From Chitinophagaceae bacterium (lineage in GTDB: Bacteria > Bacteroidota > Bacteroidia > Chitinophagales > Chitinophagaceae), in assembly GCA_947442905.1 (NCBI GenBank), contig CANEWV010000063.1, positions 1 through 8,054 on the forward strand: a stretch of 8,054 nucleotides of DNA, read 5' to 3'. Shown one piece after another: positions 1-7,873 of the stretch. The notes under the pieces were generated by a model. It was not told the origin of the DNA and ran no database searches. It saw only the letters and a program-made list of their open reading frames with translations. Both the position numbers and the translations under genes were made by a program. Each line of letters starts with the position of its first letter. The first letter of the stretch is position 1.

Positions 1-1037
1 GTACCAAAACAGCTGCAAGAAAAAAAATCATGCAAGGATTACAAGATGGCACACTGCATTTTGTAGTGGGCACGCATGCTGTTATTGAAGAAAAAGTACA
101 GTTTAAAAATTTAGGATTTGTTGTTGTGGATGAACAGCACCGCTTTGGTGTAGCGCAGCGTGCTAAGTTATGGGAGAAGGCATTAGTGCCTCCACATATA
201 CTCGTGATGACTGCAACGCCAATCCCTAGAACCCTTGCCATGACTGCGTATGGTGATCTCGATTATAGTGTCATGGATGAGTTACCGCCGGGCAGACAAC
301 CCATTACAACGGTGCACCGAAATGAAATGATGCGCGCATCCGTCATGGACTTTGTTAAAACAGAAATTGAAAAAGGGAGGCAAGTTTATTTTATTTATCC
401 GTTAATTGAGGAGAGTGAAAAACTCAGCTATGAAGACCTCATGCAAGGATATGAGCAAGTGAAAAGTTTTTTTCCTGAACCAAATTATAGAATTAGCATG
501 TTGCATGGTAGACAACCTGCGGATCAAAAAGAAACCAATATGGCCCGCTTTGTAAAAGGAGATACGCAAATTATGGTAGCTACCACCGTTATTGAAGTTG
601 GGGTGAATGTGCCCAATGCCTCCGTTATGGTGATAGAAAGTTCCGAAAAATTTGGCCTGTCGCAGCTGCATCAGTTACGCGGACGGGTAGGAAGGGGTTC
701 CGAAAAAAGTTTTTGCGTTTTATTAACAGGTCAAAAAGTGAGCCAATTTGCGAAGGAGCGTATCAAAATCATGTGTGCTACCAATGATGGGTTCTTAATC
801 GCCGAAAAAGACCTAGAACTGAGGGGTCCTGGCGATATTGAAGGTACCAGACAAAGTGGTGCTTTGAACTTTAAGCTGGCTAATATTGTTAATGACAAAG
901 AAGTGCTGGAAGTGGCCAAAACTGCTGCCGAAAAGCTGGTAGAAGAAGACCATACCCTGACTTTGGCAAAAAATTTAGAATTGAAAAACTATCTTGAGTC
1001 CCAAAAGTCTAGGTCGGGGTGGGGAAAGATATCGTAA
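1..1037 (+). CDS. recG: ATP-dependent DNA helicase RecG, 3' part (5' end outside window)
   Basis: RecG is a superfamily 2 DNA helicase that remodels stalled replication forks and branched recombination intermediates in the cytoplasm. The reading frame is open from the left edge (first full codon at 3), so the ATG at 30 is internal and not the start. About 345 residues are visible, roughly the C-terminal half of a protein of about 690-700 residues. The OB-fold wedge domain and the Walker A motif lie upstream of the window. Visible helicase motifs are DEQHR (motif II, 129-143), TATPIPRT (motif III, 210-233), ATTVIEVGVNVPNA (motif V, 579-620) and QLRGRVGRG (motif VI, 672-698). After these comes the RecG-specific LRGPGDIEGTRQSG stretch (about 816-857). 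The same motifs in the same order occur in E. coli RecG, and PriA or Mfd would differ after motif VI. The stop lies only 13 bases before the next gene. Nothing suggests a frameshift or decay. Confidence 0.96.
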   Translation, partial: TKTAARKKIMQGLQDGTLHFVVGTHAVIEEKVQFKNLGFVVVDEQHRFGVAQRAKLWEKALVPPHILVMTATPIPRTLAMTAYGDLDYSVMDELPPGRQPITTVHRNEMMRASVMDFVKTEIEKGRQVYFIYPLIEESEKLSYEDLMQGYEQVKSFFPEPNYRISMLHGRQPADQKETNMARFVKGDTQIMVATTVIEVGVNVPNASVMVIESSEKFGLSQLHQLRGRVGRGSEKSFCVLLTGQKVSQFAKERIKIMCATNDGFLIAEKDLELRGPGDIEGTRQSGALNFKLANIVNDKEVLEVAKTAAEKLVEEDHTLTLAKNLELKNYLESQKSRSGWGKIS

Positions 1038-1050
1038 CTTATAAATTATC

Positions 1051-4000
1051 ATGATGTTGCTGCGCAGATTAGTTGGCCTTTTATTATTTCTTTTTACCGC
1101 CTCTGTGGTAGAGGTGAGTGCGCAGCAGTACCTCGAATTTATAGAAAATAAAGGGCAGTGGCCGAGTGCTATTAAATTTCAAGCACAAACCGTTGCCGGT
1201 GCATTTGCACTTCAAAATAATGGGTATCGTGTACTCGTTCACAACCCTAAAGATCTAGCTGCATTAAACACACATCCGCGCGAAAAAAATCACGTTTCAA
1301 CGGTACCTGAAAATTTCGACGGTGTTCTCCATTCGCATGCGTATGAAGTTCGATTTTTGAATGCGAATCCAAATCCAACTATTGTCCCTGAAAAGATACA
1401 AACCTCTTACAATAATTATTTTATAGGCGATGATTCGTCCAAGTGGGCAAGTGATTGTAAAATTTATAAAGCAGTTGTTTATAAAGAAGTGTATCCTGGT
1501 ATTGATATCAGGTATTACACCAATGAAGCGCAATTAAAGTATGATATTATTGTACATCCCGGAGCCGACGTTTCAAAAATTGCATTATACATTGATGGTG
1601 CAGATGGCATTAAAATAAAAAACCGCGCACTAGAAATAAAAACAAGGGTAACCACTGTTTCCGAATTAGCTCCGTACTCTTATCAGCTAAAAAACGAAGG
1701 TAAAAAAGAAGTGGATTGCAACTATTCGGTAAAAGGAAATATTGTCAAATTTTCTATTGCTGGAGATTATGACAAAACCCAAACATTGGTGATTGATCCT
1801 TCCATTGTTTTTTACGGATATACGGGCAGCACTGCAGATAACTGGGGCTTTACAGCTACCTATGATTCGCAGGGCAACTTCTATGCAGGCGGCATTGTAT
1901 TTGGAAGTTTTGGTACGTTTCCAGTAAGTAATGGTGCATTTCAAACCACCTTTGGTGGGGGTGTGCCAGAAGGCGATATTGGGGCTATGGATATTGGGGT
2001 GATTAAATTTGATCCCAGTGGCGTGAACAGGATGTATGCCACCTATATTGGAGGAAAAGGAAACGAGCAACCACATAGTTTAGTAGTAGATGCAAATGGA
2101 AATTTAATTATAGCAGGAAGAACATCTTCAGGTAGCACTTATCCTGTAAAAGGCTTATCAACGTATGGTCCACTCGGTGGTTTGTTTGATATTGTCATTA
2201 CAAAATTAAATACAACAGGTAATGCGCTTATTGGATCTGTGCGTATGGGTGGAACTGCCGATGATGGCGTAAATATTAGACCCAATTATATCAAGCCACA
2301 AGTGTCTGAGTCTACTAGGCGAAATTATGGTGATGATGCACGTAGCGAAGTAATTGTGGATGGTGCTGGAAATATTATTTTAGCTTCTGCAACACAGTCC
2401 GAAGATTTTAGAACCTCTGCAGGTGCTTTTCAAGCAGCGCCAGGTAAAAAAACGACTACTCGTTTTCAGGATGGTGTGTTGGTAAAAATGACACCTAATT
2501 TGGATGCTGTTATATTTAGTTCTTTTCTAGGAGGAGGTGATGATGATGCTGCATTTGTGCTTGCTCTTAATCCGTTAACAGGGTTTATATATGTTGCAGG
2601 TGCAACCGTGAGTACTGATTTTCCTGGAAGTAAAGCAGGTGTTTTATTTGGTACCAATCAGGGTAAAGTAGATGGCTATGTAACTTTTATAAGTCCTGAC
2701 GGATCAAGACAAATTGCAACAAGTTATTTTGGCACATCAGGTGATGATATTATTTATGGTATTCAATTTGATAAATTTGGTTTCCCTTACATTATGGGAA
2801 CTACTACAGTAGCATGGCCCATTATCAATTCTCCATTTAATAGTGGAGGCAATCAGGCTTCGGGTAAACAATTTATTTCTAAACTGCAACCTGATTTAAC
2901 GCAGTTTATTTATTCAGCAAATTTTGGAACAGCAACTGGCAGTGTTCCCAATATTTCACCAACCGCTTTTTTAGTGGATCGTTGTGAAAATGTGTACGTG
3001 TCTGGTTGGGGTGGAACATTAGCACCCGGATTTCCATCTGCAGGTACTAGAGGGCTCACTACATTTGGAACAGGTCAATTGAGCACTACAACAGATGGCG
3101 AAGATTTGTACTTTTTTGTACTTGAAAAAAGCGCTAAAAATATTTTATACGCAACTTTTTTTGGTTCTATAACAGGCGCCAATGGTCCACTCGCCGACCA
3201 TGTAGATGGAGGTACTAGCAGGTTTGATAAAAATGGAACCATCTATCAATCTGTGTGCTCTTGTTTAGGCGCTAATCCTGCTCCAGGAACCGCTTTACGA
3301 GGCTCTGCGGGTGTTTGGTCTCCCAATAATTTATCTGCCGATCCTAGCTCTGCTAGATGTAATTTACTAGCCATCAAACTTGCGTTTAATTTGGCGGGTG
3401 TGGGCGCAGGTTTAAAAGCATCTATTAAAGGAACTGTCAGAGACACTTCAGGTTGCGTTCCTATTACCGTAGACTTTACGGATACTTTGGCGCAAGGAAA
3501 ATCGTATGTATGGAATTTTGGCGACGGCTCGCCATCCGTAACCTCTACTACTGCAAATATTGCCCACAATTTTACCAAAGTTGGTATGTTCAAGGTTTCA
3601 TTGGTGGCTATCGATTCCAGTACTTGTAATATTGCAGATACAACGTACATCAATATGCATGTTAGAAATGATAACGCTGCCTTATCATTTGATTTTGCAA
3701 AAGTGCCACCTTGTGATCAATTGGTTTTTGAATTTAATAATACAAGTACGGGTCCAGTTTCTAAACCATTCTCCAATAAAAGTTTTACCTGGGATTTTGG
3801 AGATGGCACAAAATTAGCTGCAGCAACTGGTATCATTAGACATACATATGCTGTGGGTGGTGCCTATAATGTTAAGCTCACATTAAATGATACCAATTAT
3901 TGCAATAGCCCTGATAGCTTAATCAAACAAATAAGTTTAGCGCCCAATGTAGTTGCTAATTTTACTTTGCCACCAGCTGCCTGCGCACCTTTTAATGCTA

Positions 4001-4716
4001 GTTTTAGAAATACATCTCTTGCGGGACAACAGTTTTTCTGGAACTTTGGAGATGGTGGGACTTCTATACTAACCAATCCTTCGCACACCTTTACTATGCC
4101 TGGTACCTATCCCGTTCAATTAATTGCGGTGGATGCCAATACTTGTAATAAACGGGATACCATTATTAAAAACCTTGTTGTTGTTAGTAAGCCAACTGCT
4201 GCTTATACGTATTCGCCAAATCCTTCAAGGCCCAATTCGCCGGTACAATTTACAAACACATCTTCTGGCGCCGTTACGTACAAATGGAATTTTGGCGATG
4301 GTAATTCGTTTGCAACTTCTAAAAGAGATACAACCATTTCTTATCAGTATCAAAAAACGGGGAAATACAATGCATGTTTGGTTGCTACCAACGCAACAGG
4401 TTGTTCCGATACAACATGTATACAAATTGATGCTACTGTAGAAGTAGGTTATAGTGTTCCGTCAGCGTTTTCTCCTAATGGTGATGGCGTTAACGATCGT
4501 GTTTTTATTAGAGGATTTGGAATCGCCAAAGTGAGTTTTCAAATATTTAATAGATGGGGTGAAATTGTTTTTGCATCTTCAGATATGAACACGGGTTGGG
4601 ATGGATATTTCAAAGGAAAATTACAAGCACAAGATGTATATCATTACAGTGCTGTTGTAGAATTTTATACCGGCGAAAAATTAGCCAAAAAAGGAGATAT
4701 CACTCTACTTAGATAG
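1051..4716 (+). CDS. Secreted T9SS type B cargo: DUF7948-like, SBBP propeller and PKD protein
   Basis: A predicted large extracellular or surface protein of 1221 residues; its ligand or activity is unknown. Residues 1-24 form a Sec signal peptide (two Arg, a Leu/Phe-rich core, likely cut after V-S-A before Q25). Residues 27-250 resemble the DUF7948 domain common at the start of such proteins (FIENKGQW at 29-36). Residues 252-781 contain seven SBBP-like units. Residues 791-1129 hold four PKD domains, each with a W-(N/D)-F-G-D-G core (Trp at 821, 914, 997, 1079). Residues 1134-1221 are the type B, gliding-motility-associated C-terminal sorting domain, with SAFSPNGDGVND at 1138-1149, then FNRWGE, GWDG and a terminal KKGDITLLR. 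In this family the sorting domain directs export through T9SS, and export usually depends on a PorP/SprF partner, here the next gene 3 bases downstream. No catalytic motif is evident, so adhesion or scaffolding is an inference. ATG 1054 is an equally possible start. Confidence 0.93.
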   Translation: MMLLRRLVGLLLFLFTASVVEVSAQQYLEFIENKGQWPSAIKFQAQTVAGAFALQNNGYRVLVHNPKDLAALNTHPREKNHVSTVPENFDGVLHSHAYEVRFLNANPNPTIVPEKIQTSYNNYFIGDDSSKWASDCKIYKAVVYKEVYPGIDIRYYTNEAQLKYDIIVHPGADVSKIALYIDGADGIKIKNRALEIKTRVTTVSELAPYSYQLKNEGKKEVDCNYSVKGNIVKFSIAGDYDKTQTLVIDPSIVFYGYTGSTADNWGFTATYDSQGNFYAGGIVFGSFGTFPVSNGAFQTTFGGGVPEGDIGAMDIGVIKFDPSGVNRMYATYIGGKGNEQPHSLVVDANGNLIIAGRTSSGSTYPVKGLSTYGPLGGLFDIVITKLNTTGNALIGSVRMGGTADDGVNIRPNYIKPQVSESTRRNYGDDARSEVIVDGAGNIILASATQSEDFRTSAGAFQAAPGKKTTTRFQDGVLVKMTPNLDAVIFSSFLGGGDDDAAFVLALNPLTGFIYVAGATVSTDFPGSKAGVLFGTNQGKVDGYVTFISPDGSRQIATSYFGTSGDDIIYGIQFDKFGFPYIMGTTTVAWPIINSPFNSGGNQASGKQFISKLQPDLTQFIYSANFGTATGSVPNISPTAFLVDRCENVYVSGWGGTLAPGFPSAGTRGLTTFGTGQLSTTTDGEDLYFFVLEKSAKNILYATFFGSITGANGPLADHVDGGTSRFDKNGTIYQSVCSCLGANPAPGTALRGSAGVWSPNNLSADPSSARCNLLAIKLAFNLAGVGAGLKASIKGTVRDTSGCVPITVDFTDTLAQGKSYVWNFGDGSPSVTSTTANIAHNFTKVGMFKVSLVAIDSSTCNIADTTYINMHVRNDNAALSFDFAKVPPCDQLVFEFNNTSTGPVSKPFSNKSFTWDFGDGTKLAAATGIIRHTYAVGGAYNVKLTLNDTNYCNSPDSLIKQISLAPNVVANFTLPPAACAPFNASFRNTSLAGQQFFWNFGDGGTSILTNPSHTFTMPGTYPVQLIAVDANTCNKRDTIIKNLVVVSKPTAAYTYSPNPSRPNSPVQFTNTSSGAVTYKWNFGDGNSFATSKRDTTISYQYQKTGKYNACLVATNATGCSDTTCIQIDATVEVGYSVPSAFSPNGDGVNDRVFIRGFGIAKVSFQIFNRWGEIVFASSDMNTGWDGYFKGKLQAQDVYHYSAVVEFYTGEKLAKKGDITLLR
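1804..3393 (+). repeat. Seven SBBP-like protein repeats (putative beta-propeller) in the cargo gene
   Basis: By eye, residues 252-781 of the cargo split into seven diverged units starting near residues 252, 329, 394, 488, 556, 620 and 699. Each opens with a short beta-strand plus a Gly turn (for example YATYIGG, FSSFLGG, TSYFG, YATFFG). Most then carry a D-x-x-G-N-h-Y-h-x-G-like strand pair, often an F-P, and end with a strand of the h-x-K-h type. Unit 6 has the DRCENVYVSGWGG stretch typical of this protein group. Unit 7 keeps an S-V-C-S-C...RCNL cysteine set. Lengths run from 64 to 94 residues, with the longest insertion in unit 3. Seven blades is inferred from spacing, not from a structure. 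Confidence 0.7.
3421..4437 (+). repeat. Four tandem PKD domains in the cargo gene
   Basis: Residues 791-1129 hold four PKD (polycystic kidney disease, Ig-like) domains of about 75-90 residues, recognised by W-N/D-F-G-D-G cores at 821, 914, 997 and 1079 and following Y/F-x-x-x-G-x-Y/F-x-V/A strands. DNA around the cores remains similar: the 17-base core of domain 1 (from 3511) and of domain 4 (from 4285) differ at one position. Domains 1-3 each have a Cys near the first strand (802, 888, 978) and a second Cys in a C-N pair near the end (859, 951, 1032). Domain 4 lacks the first and has 1109, 1118 and 1123 instead. PKD domains usually act as spacers or adhesion modules. Confidence 0.9.
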
Positions 4717-4719
4717 CCA

Positions 4720-5742
4720 ATGAAATCTAAAATGCACTACATATTATTTCTTGGTTTGGTTGTGGGTATGCTGCAATCAAATGCGCAAGACCTGCATTTT
4801 AGTCAGTACTTTAATGCGCCCATTTTGGTTAATCCGGCTAATACAGGATTCAATCCGGACAATGATTACCGCATTGGCGCTAACTACCGAAATCAGTGGG
4901 GCACTGTGGGTACTCCATTTAAAACAATGTCTGTGTGGGGTGATGCGCAACTATTTACAGGTAAATTTGAAAACGGATGGATGGGCGTGGGCGGTGCCTT
5001 ATATAGAGACGCTGCAGGATCCGGAAATTTGCTAAATACAAGCGCCTATGCTTCTGTGGCCTATCATCAAATGCTTGGCTATAGTAGTTTATTAAGTATT
5101 GGTTTTACGGGTGGATATATTAGTAAGCGCATCGATATTGCTAAACTATCTTTTGATAACCAGTGGAATGGTCAATTTTTTGATGCTACTATTCCATCTA
5201 ACGAACCTTTTGCATTTAGCCAAACATCTTACGCCGATTTACAAGCGGGTATTAATTATGCCTATTTCGCTTCCGATAAATTTTACTTGAATGCAGGCCT
5301 TAGTGCACAACACATTAATAGGCCTAGAGAAAGTTTTTTTGACCCGCTTGTTTCCGACGCAAGTATTGATATGCGTTACACCGCATTTTTAAATGCAAGT
5401 TTAAAAATTGGAGAAGCTTGGATTGTAAATCCGAACCTGTATGTTAGTAAAATGAATACGGCATCTGAATTGGTGCTTGGTGTTAATGCCAATCGCGATT
5501 TAAGTGGTGATGGATCTAGGCAAATGATTTTGGGCCTTTATATGCGAAATGGCGACGCTGTTATTCCAGTTTTTGGCTTTCAATTAAACGACACCCGCTT
5601 TACTTTTAATTATGATGCTACTGTTTCAACCCTAAAAGCAGCCAATAATACCAGGGGTGCCTATGAGCTGTCGATTATCAAAACAGGAGCTGTTTCTTCT
5701 GCACTGGCAAGGGGTGTAAGATGTCCTTCGGTGAAATTCTAA
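4720..5742 (+). CDS. PorP/SprF family type IX secretion system membrane protein
   Basis: A 340-residue predicted outer-membrane beta-barrel. Residues 1-22 are a signal peptide with cleavage expected after S-N-A. The mature N-terminus QDLHFSQYFNAPILVNPA (23-40), then NTGF and YRIGANYRNQW, is the hallmark of the PorP/SprF family. The rest is alternating aromatic/polar strands with Gly turns, and the chain ends in Phe, as many outer-membrane proteins do. The length is normal for the family. Members help export or anchor T9SS cargos with type B sorting domains; SprF serving SprB in Flavobacterium johnsoniae is the reference pair. The gene starts 3 bases after such a cargo's stop, so co-translation and a dedicated partnership are likely. 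The exact family name (porP or sprF) cannot be assigned, because genomes carry many paralogues, so no symbol is given. ATG 4732 is a possible alternative start; 4720 gives a better charged n-region. Confidence 0.93.
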   Translation: MKSKMHYILFLGLVVGMLQSNAQDLHFSQYFNAPILVNPANTGFNPDNDYRIGANYRNQWGTVGTPFKTMSVWGDAQLFTGKFENGWMGVGGALYRDAAGSGNLLNTSAYASVAYHQMLGYSSLLSIGFTGGYISKRIDIAKLSFDNQWNGQFFDATIPSNEPFAFSQTSYADLQAGINYAYFASDKFYLNAGLSAQHINRPRESFFDPLVSDASIDMRYTAFLNASLKIGEAWIVNPNLYVSKMNTASELVLGVNANRDLSGDGSRQMILGLYMRNGDAVIPVFGFQLNDTRFTFNYDATVSTLKAANNTRGAYELSIIKTGAVSSALARGVRCPSVKF

Positions 5743-5792
5743 TTCTTTTCTTATTTTTAGTGCATTATTGACAAGCGTTTATTTTTTCACCT

Positions 5793-7103
5793 ATGAAGTA
5801 TTTACCCCTCAACAAGCAAATTTTTATTGATAACCGCAAGCGGTTTATACAGGAAATGAAGCCTAACAGTATTGCAATTTTTGTAAGTAATGATGAGTGG
5901 CCTTCTAATGGGGATGCACTTCATGCGTTTAAGCAAAATACAGATTTATACTGGTTGTCAGGTATTGAGCAGGAAGATTCAATGGTTGTATTATTTCCTA
6001 ATTGCCCCGATCCAAAATATCGCGAAGTATTAGTTTTAGTAAGGCCCAACGAATTGAAAGAAAAGTGGGATGGGCGACGCTTACGCACTGCTGAGGGCAC
6101 TGCTATTGCTGGTATCCAAACCATTGTATGGTTAGATAGTATTGACGCGATGCTTCAAACTTGGGTGCATTTAGCGGACACTATTTATTTAGATACCAAC
6201 GAAAATGATCGAAAAGCTAGTGATGTTGCTAGCCGCGATTATAGGTTTGTAGCAGAAATGAAAGCGATGTATCCACTGCATGGATATGAACGTGCTGCTA
6301 AAATCATGCGTAAATTAAGAGCTGTTAAATCAAAAGAAGAAGTAGCCGTTATCAGTAAAGCTATTGATATCACAGATCAAACCTTTAGACATTTATTAGG
6401 CTTTATTAAGCCAGGTGTTACTGAATATGAAATTGAAGCAGAAATTTACCATCAATTTTTAAAGAGGCGCGCAACAGGTCCAGCTTACCATAGCATTATT
6501 GCAAGTGGTGATAGGGCTAGAACGCTTCATTATGTTTCAAACAATCAGGTGTGTGAAGCAGGGGAGATGTTGCTTATGGATTTTGGTGCAGAGTATGGAG
6601 GTTATTGTGCCGATTTAACCAGAACAGTGCCTGTGAATGGCGTGTTTTCAAAGCGTCAAAAAGAAGTATACAATGCTTGTTTGCATTTGCACAATTATGC
6701 CAAATCAATTTTAAAGCCTGGTATTTCGGTTGTGCAGTACACCGATAAAGTGGGCATAGAAGCTTCTAAGCAGTTTGAAAAAATTGGACTCATAAAAAAG
6801 GCTGATATAAAAAATCAGGATCCCGAAAATCCTGCCTACCGAAAATATTTATACCATGGTATTTCGCATCACTTAGGACTTGATGTACACGACCTTGGTA
6901 CAAGAACAGCGCCAATAGAAGCTGGCATGGTATTTACGATTGAGCCTGGTATTTATATCGAAGAAGAAAAAATGGGTATTCGCATCGAAAATAATTTTTG
7001 GATCACTAAAACGGGTAATATAGATCTGATGAAAAATATCCCTATAACAGTAAGTGAAATTGAATCATTCATGAAATCAACCCCTCTTAAAAGAAAGAAA
7101 TAA
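5793..7103 (+). CDS. Xaa-Pro aminopeptidase (aminopeptidase P family, M24B)
   Basis: A cytoplasmic metallopeptidase expected to remove the N-terminal residue of peptides with proline at position 2, using two Mn(II) or similar ions. The 436 residues match the length of bacterial PepP. Residues 1-165 are the N-terminal aminopeptidase P domain (QNTDLYWLSGIEQEDS at 48-63), and 166-425 the pita-bread catalytic domain. All expected ligands are present by alignment to E. coli PepP: D263 (LMDFGAEY), D274 (CADLTRT), H359 (HGISHHLGLDVHD, 355-367), E384 (TIEPGIY) and E399 (RIENN). Histidines H246 and H366 match the substrate-binding and catalytic positions. No signal peptide or membrane segment is visible, and the Lys/Arg-rich tail ends normally. 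It lies 50 bases after the PorP/SprF gene, the largest gap here, and 5 bases before pssA. A prolidase is less likely because of the N-terminal domain and the length. Confidence 0.94.
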   Translation: MKYLPLNKQIFIDNRKRFIQEMKPNSIAIFVSNDEWPSNGDALHAFKQNTDLYWLSGIEQEDSMVVLFPNCPDPKYREVLVLVRPNELKEKWDGRRLRTAEGTAIAGIQTIVWLDSIDAMLQTWVHLADTIYLDTNENDRKASDVASRDYRFVAEMKAMYPLHGYERAAKIMRKLRAVKSKEEVAVISKAIDITDQTFRHLLGFIKPGVTEYEIEAEIYHQFLKRRATGPAYHSIIASGDRARTLHYVSNNQVCEAGEMLLMDFGAEYGGYCADLTRTVPVNGVFSKRQKEVYNACLHLHNYAKSILKPGISVVQYTDKVGIEASKQFEKIGLIKKADIKNQDPENPAYRKYLYHGISHHLGLDVHDLGTRTAPIEAGMVFTIEPGIYIEEEKMGIRIENNFWITKTGNIDLMKNIPITVSEIESFMKSTPLKRKK

Positions 7104-7108
7104 GTAGC

Positions 7109-7873
7109 ATGATTAAAAAGCAAATACCCAATTTATTTACACTACTCAATCTTTTTTTTGGGTGCGTTGCTATTGTGTATATCACAATGCCTGGCATCAT
7201 AATTACAGTAGGTGAAGCCGGTAATGATATAATTGAAATTCCGCTACAGATATACAGGGCTAGTATATGTTTGGCGCTTGCAGCCGTTGTGGATTATTTT
7301 GATGGTTTTTTAGCTCGACTTTTGGATAGTTCTTCTGAAATGGGCAAGCAATTAGATTCGCTCGCTGATCTTGTAAGTTTTGGGGTAGCCCCATCTTTAA
7401 TTGCTTATCAATTTTTAAGGCTTTCGTACGCGCAAAATATAGATGGACTGTCTGCCTCTTGGGTACTACTCTTGCCTGTTTTTATTTTGCCTTGTGCTGC
7501 AGCCTACCGGTTGGCTAGGTTTAATATTTCGACGCCTTCTACTGCTGGCTTTACCGGTGTTCCAGTACCTGCAATAGGCCTATTATTTGCATCTTTTCCT
7601 ATCATGTATTGGTATGAACCTATAGTAACGGATCTTTTGCTTAATAAATGGTTTTGGTATGTGGTGGTGCTTGTTTGTAGCTATTTAATGGTTTCTACAC
7701 TCCCCATGATGGCGTTTAAATTTAATCAAATCTCTTTTAAAAAGCTACTACCGCTCATCATTTTGGCAAGTATTGGAGCTATTTCTGCCTTAAGTTTTGG
7801 TTGGATTGCTGTTCCAATTGTGTTTATTGCTTATGTAGTTCTATCTTTGTCTCTCAAATATTGGTACTTATGA
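7109..7873 (+). CDS. pssA: CDP-diacylglycerol--serine O-phosphatidyltransferase
   Basis: An inner-membrane enzyme that joins CDP-diacylglycerol and L-serine to give phosphatidylserine, the precursor of phosphatidylethanolamine. The CDP-alcohol phosphatidyltransferase signature is complete: D62-x2-D65-G66-x2-A69-R70-x8-G79-x3-D83-x3-D87. The start MIKKQIPNLFTLLNLFFGC and the later RLARFN (134-139) with F-T-G-V-P-V-P (148-154) indicate the serine-specific (PssA) branch rather than PgsA or choline enzymes. About seven or eight hydrophobic segments are visible (roughly 8-28, 50-62, 88-106, 117-132, 152-168, 181-199, 212-229 and 231-249). The length of 254 residues is slightly long because of a polar stretch between the first two membrane segments (about 29-48). 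It begins 5 bases after the peptidase stop and shares ATGA with purS, so these three genes are probably one transcript. Confidence 0.94.
   Translation: MIKKQIPNLFTLLNLFFGCVAIVYITMPGIIITVGEAGNDIIEIPLQIYRASICLALAAVVDYFDGFLARLLDSSSEMGKQLDSLADLVSFGVAPSLIAYQFLRLSYAQNIDGLSASWVLLLPVFILPCAAAYRLARFNISTPSTAGFTGVPVPAIGLLFASFPIMYWYEPIVTDLLLNKWFWYVVVLVCSYLMVSTLPMMAFKFNQISFKKLLPLIILASIGAISALSFGWIAVPIVFIAYVVLSLSLKYWYL

Noticed and set aside
20..27. Run of eight A as a possible slippage or frameshift site in recG
   Set aside because: The reading frame before and after the run is continuous with the RecG pattern, and no alternative product is apparent.
30..32. ATG at 30 as the start of the first gene
   Set aside because: The frame is open to the window edge and the residues before it (TKTAARKKI) continue the RecG helicase domain. 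A start here would leave out Walker A and the wedge domain, so this is a window cut, not a short gene.
3246..3653. Minus-strand open frame of 135 codons, and similar ones at 402-671, 1687-2076 and 4225-4425
   Set aside because: They lie fully opposite well-supported genes, resemble no family, and have the composition expected of antisense shadow frames.
4124..4441. Plus-strand open frame of 105 codons inside the PKD region, and others at 3560-3817, 4751-5035 and 5099-5290
   Set aside because: These are alternative frames inside the cargo and PorP genes, with no domain pattern or start context.
4691..4696. AAGGAG as a ribosome binding site for the PorP/SprF gene
   Set aside because: It lies inside the cargo's last codons (Lys-Gly) and is 23 bases from the ATG at 4720, too far for a normal Shine-Dalgarno. 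Bacteroidota starts rarely depend on one.
5768..5773. TTGACA in the 50-base gap as a -35/-33 promoter box for the peptidase gene
   Set aside because: The start codon at 5793 is too close for a -7 box at the normal 19-21 base spacing. The other candidate, TATTTTTA at 5752-5759, has no TTG at the right distance. A promoter may lie here, but no motif is convincing.
5743..5792. Transcription terminator after the PorP/SprF gene
   Set aside because: The gap is T-rich, but I found no inverted repeat able to form a stable stem before a T run.
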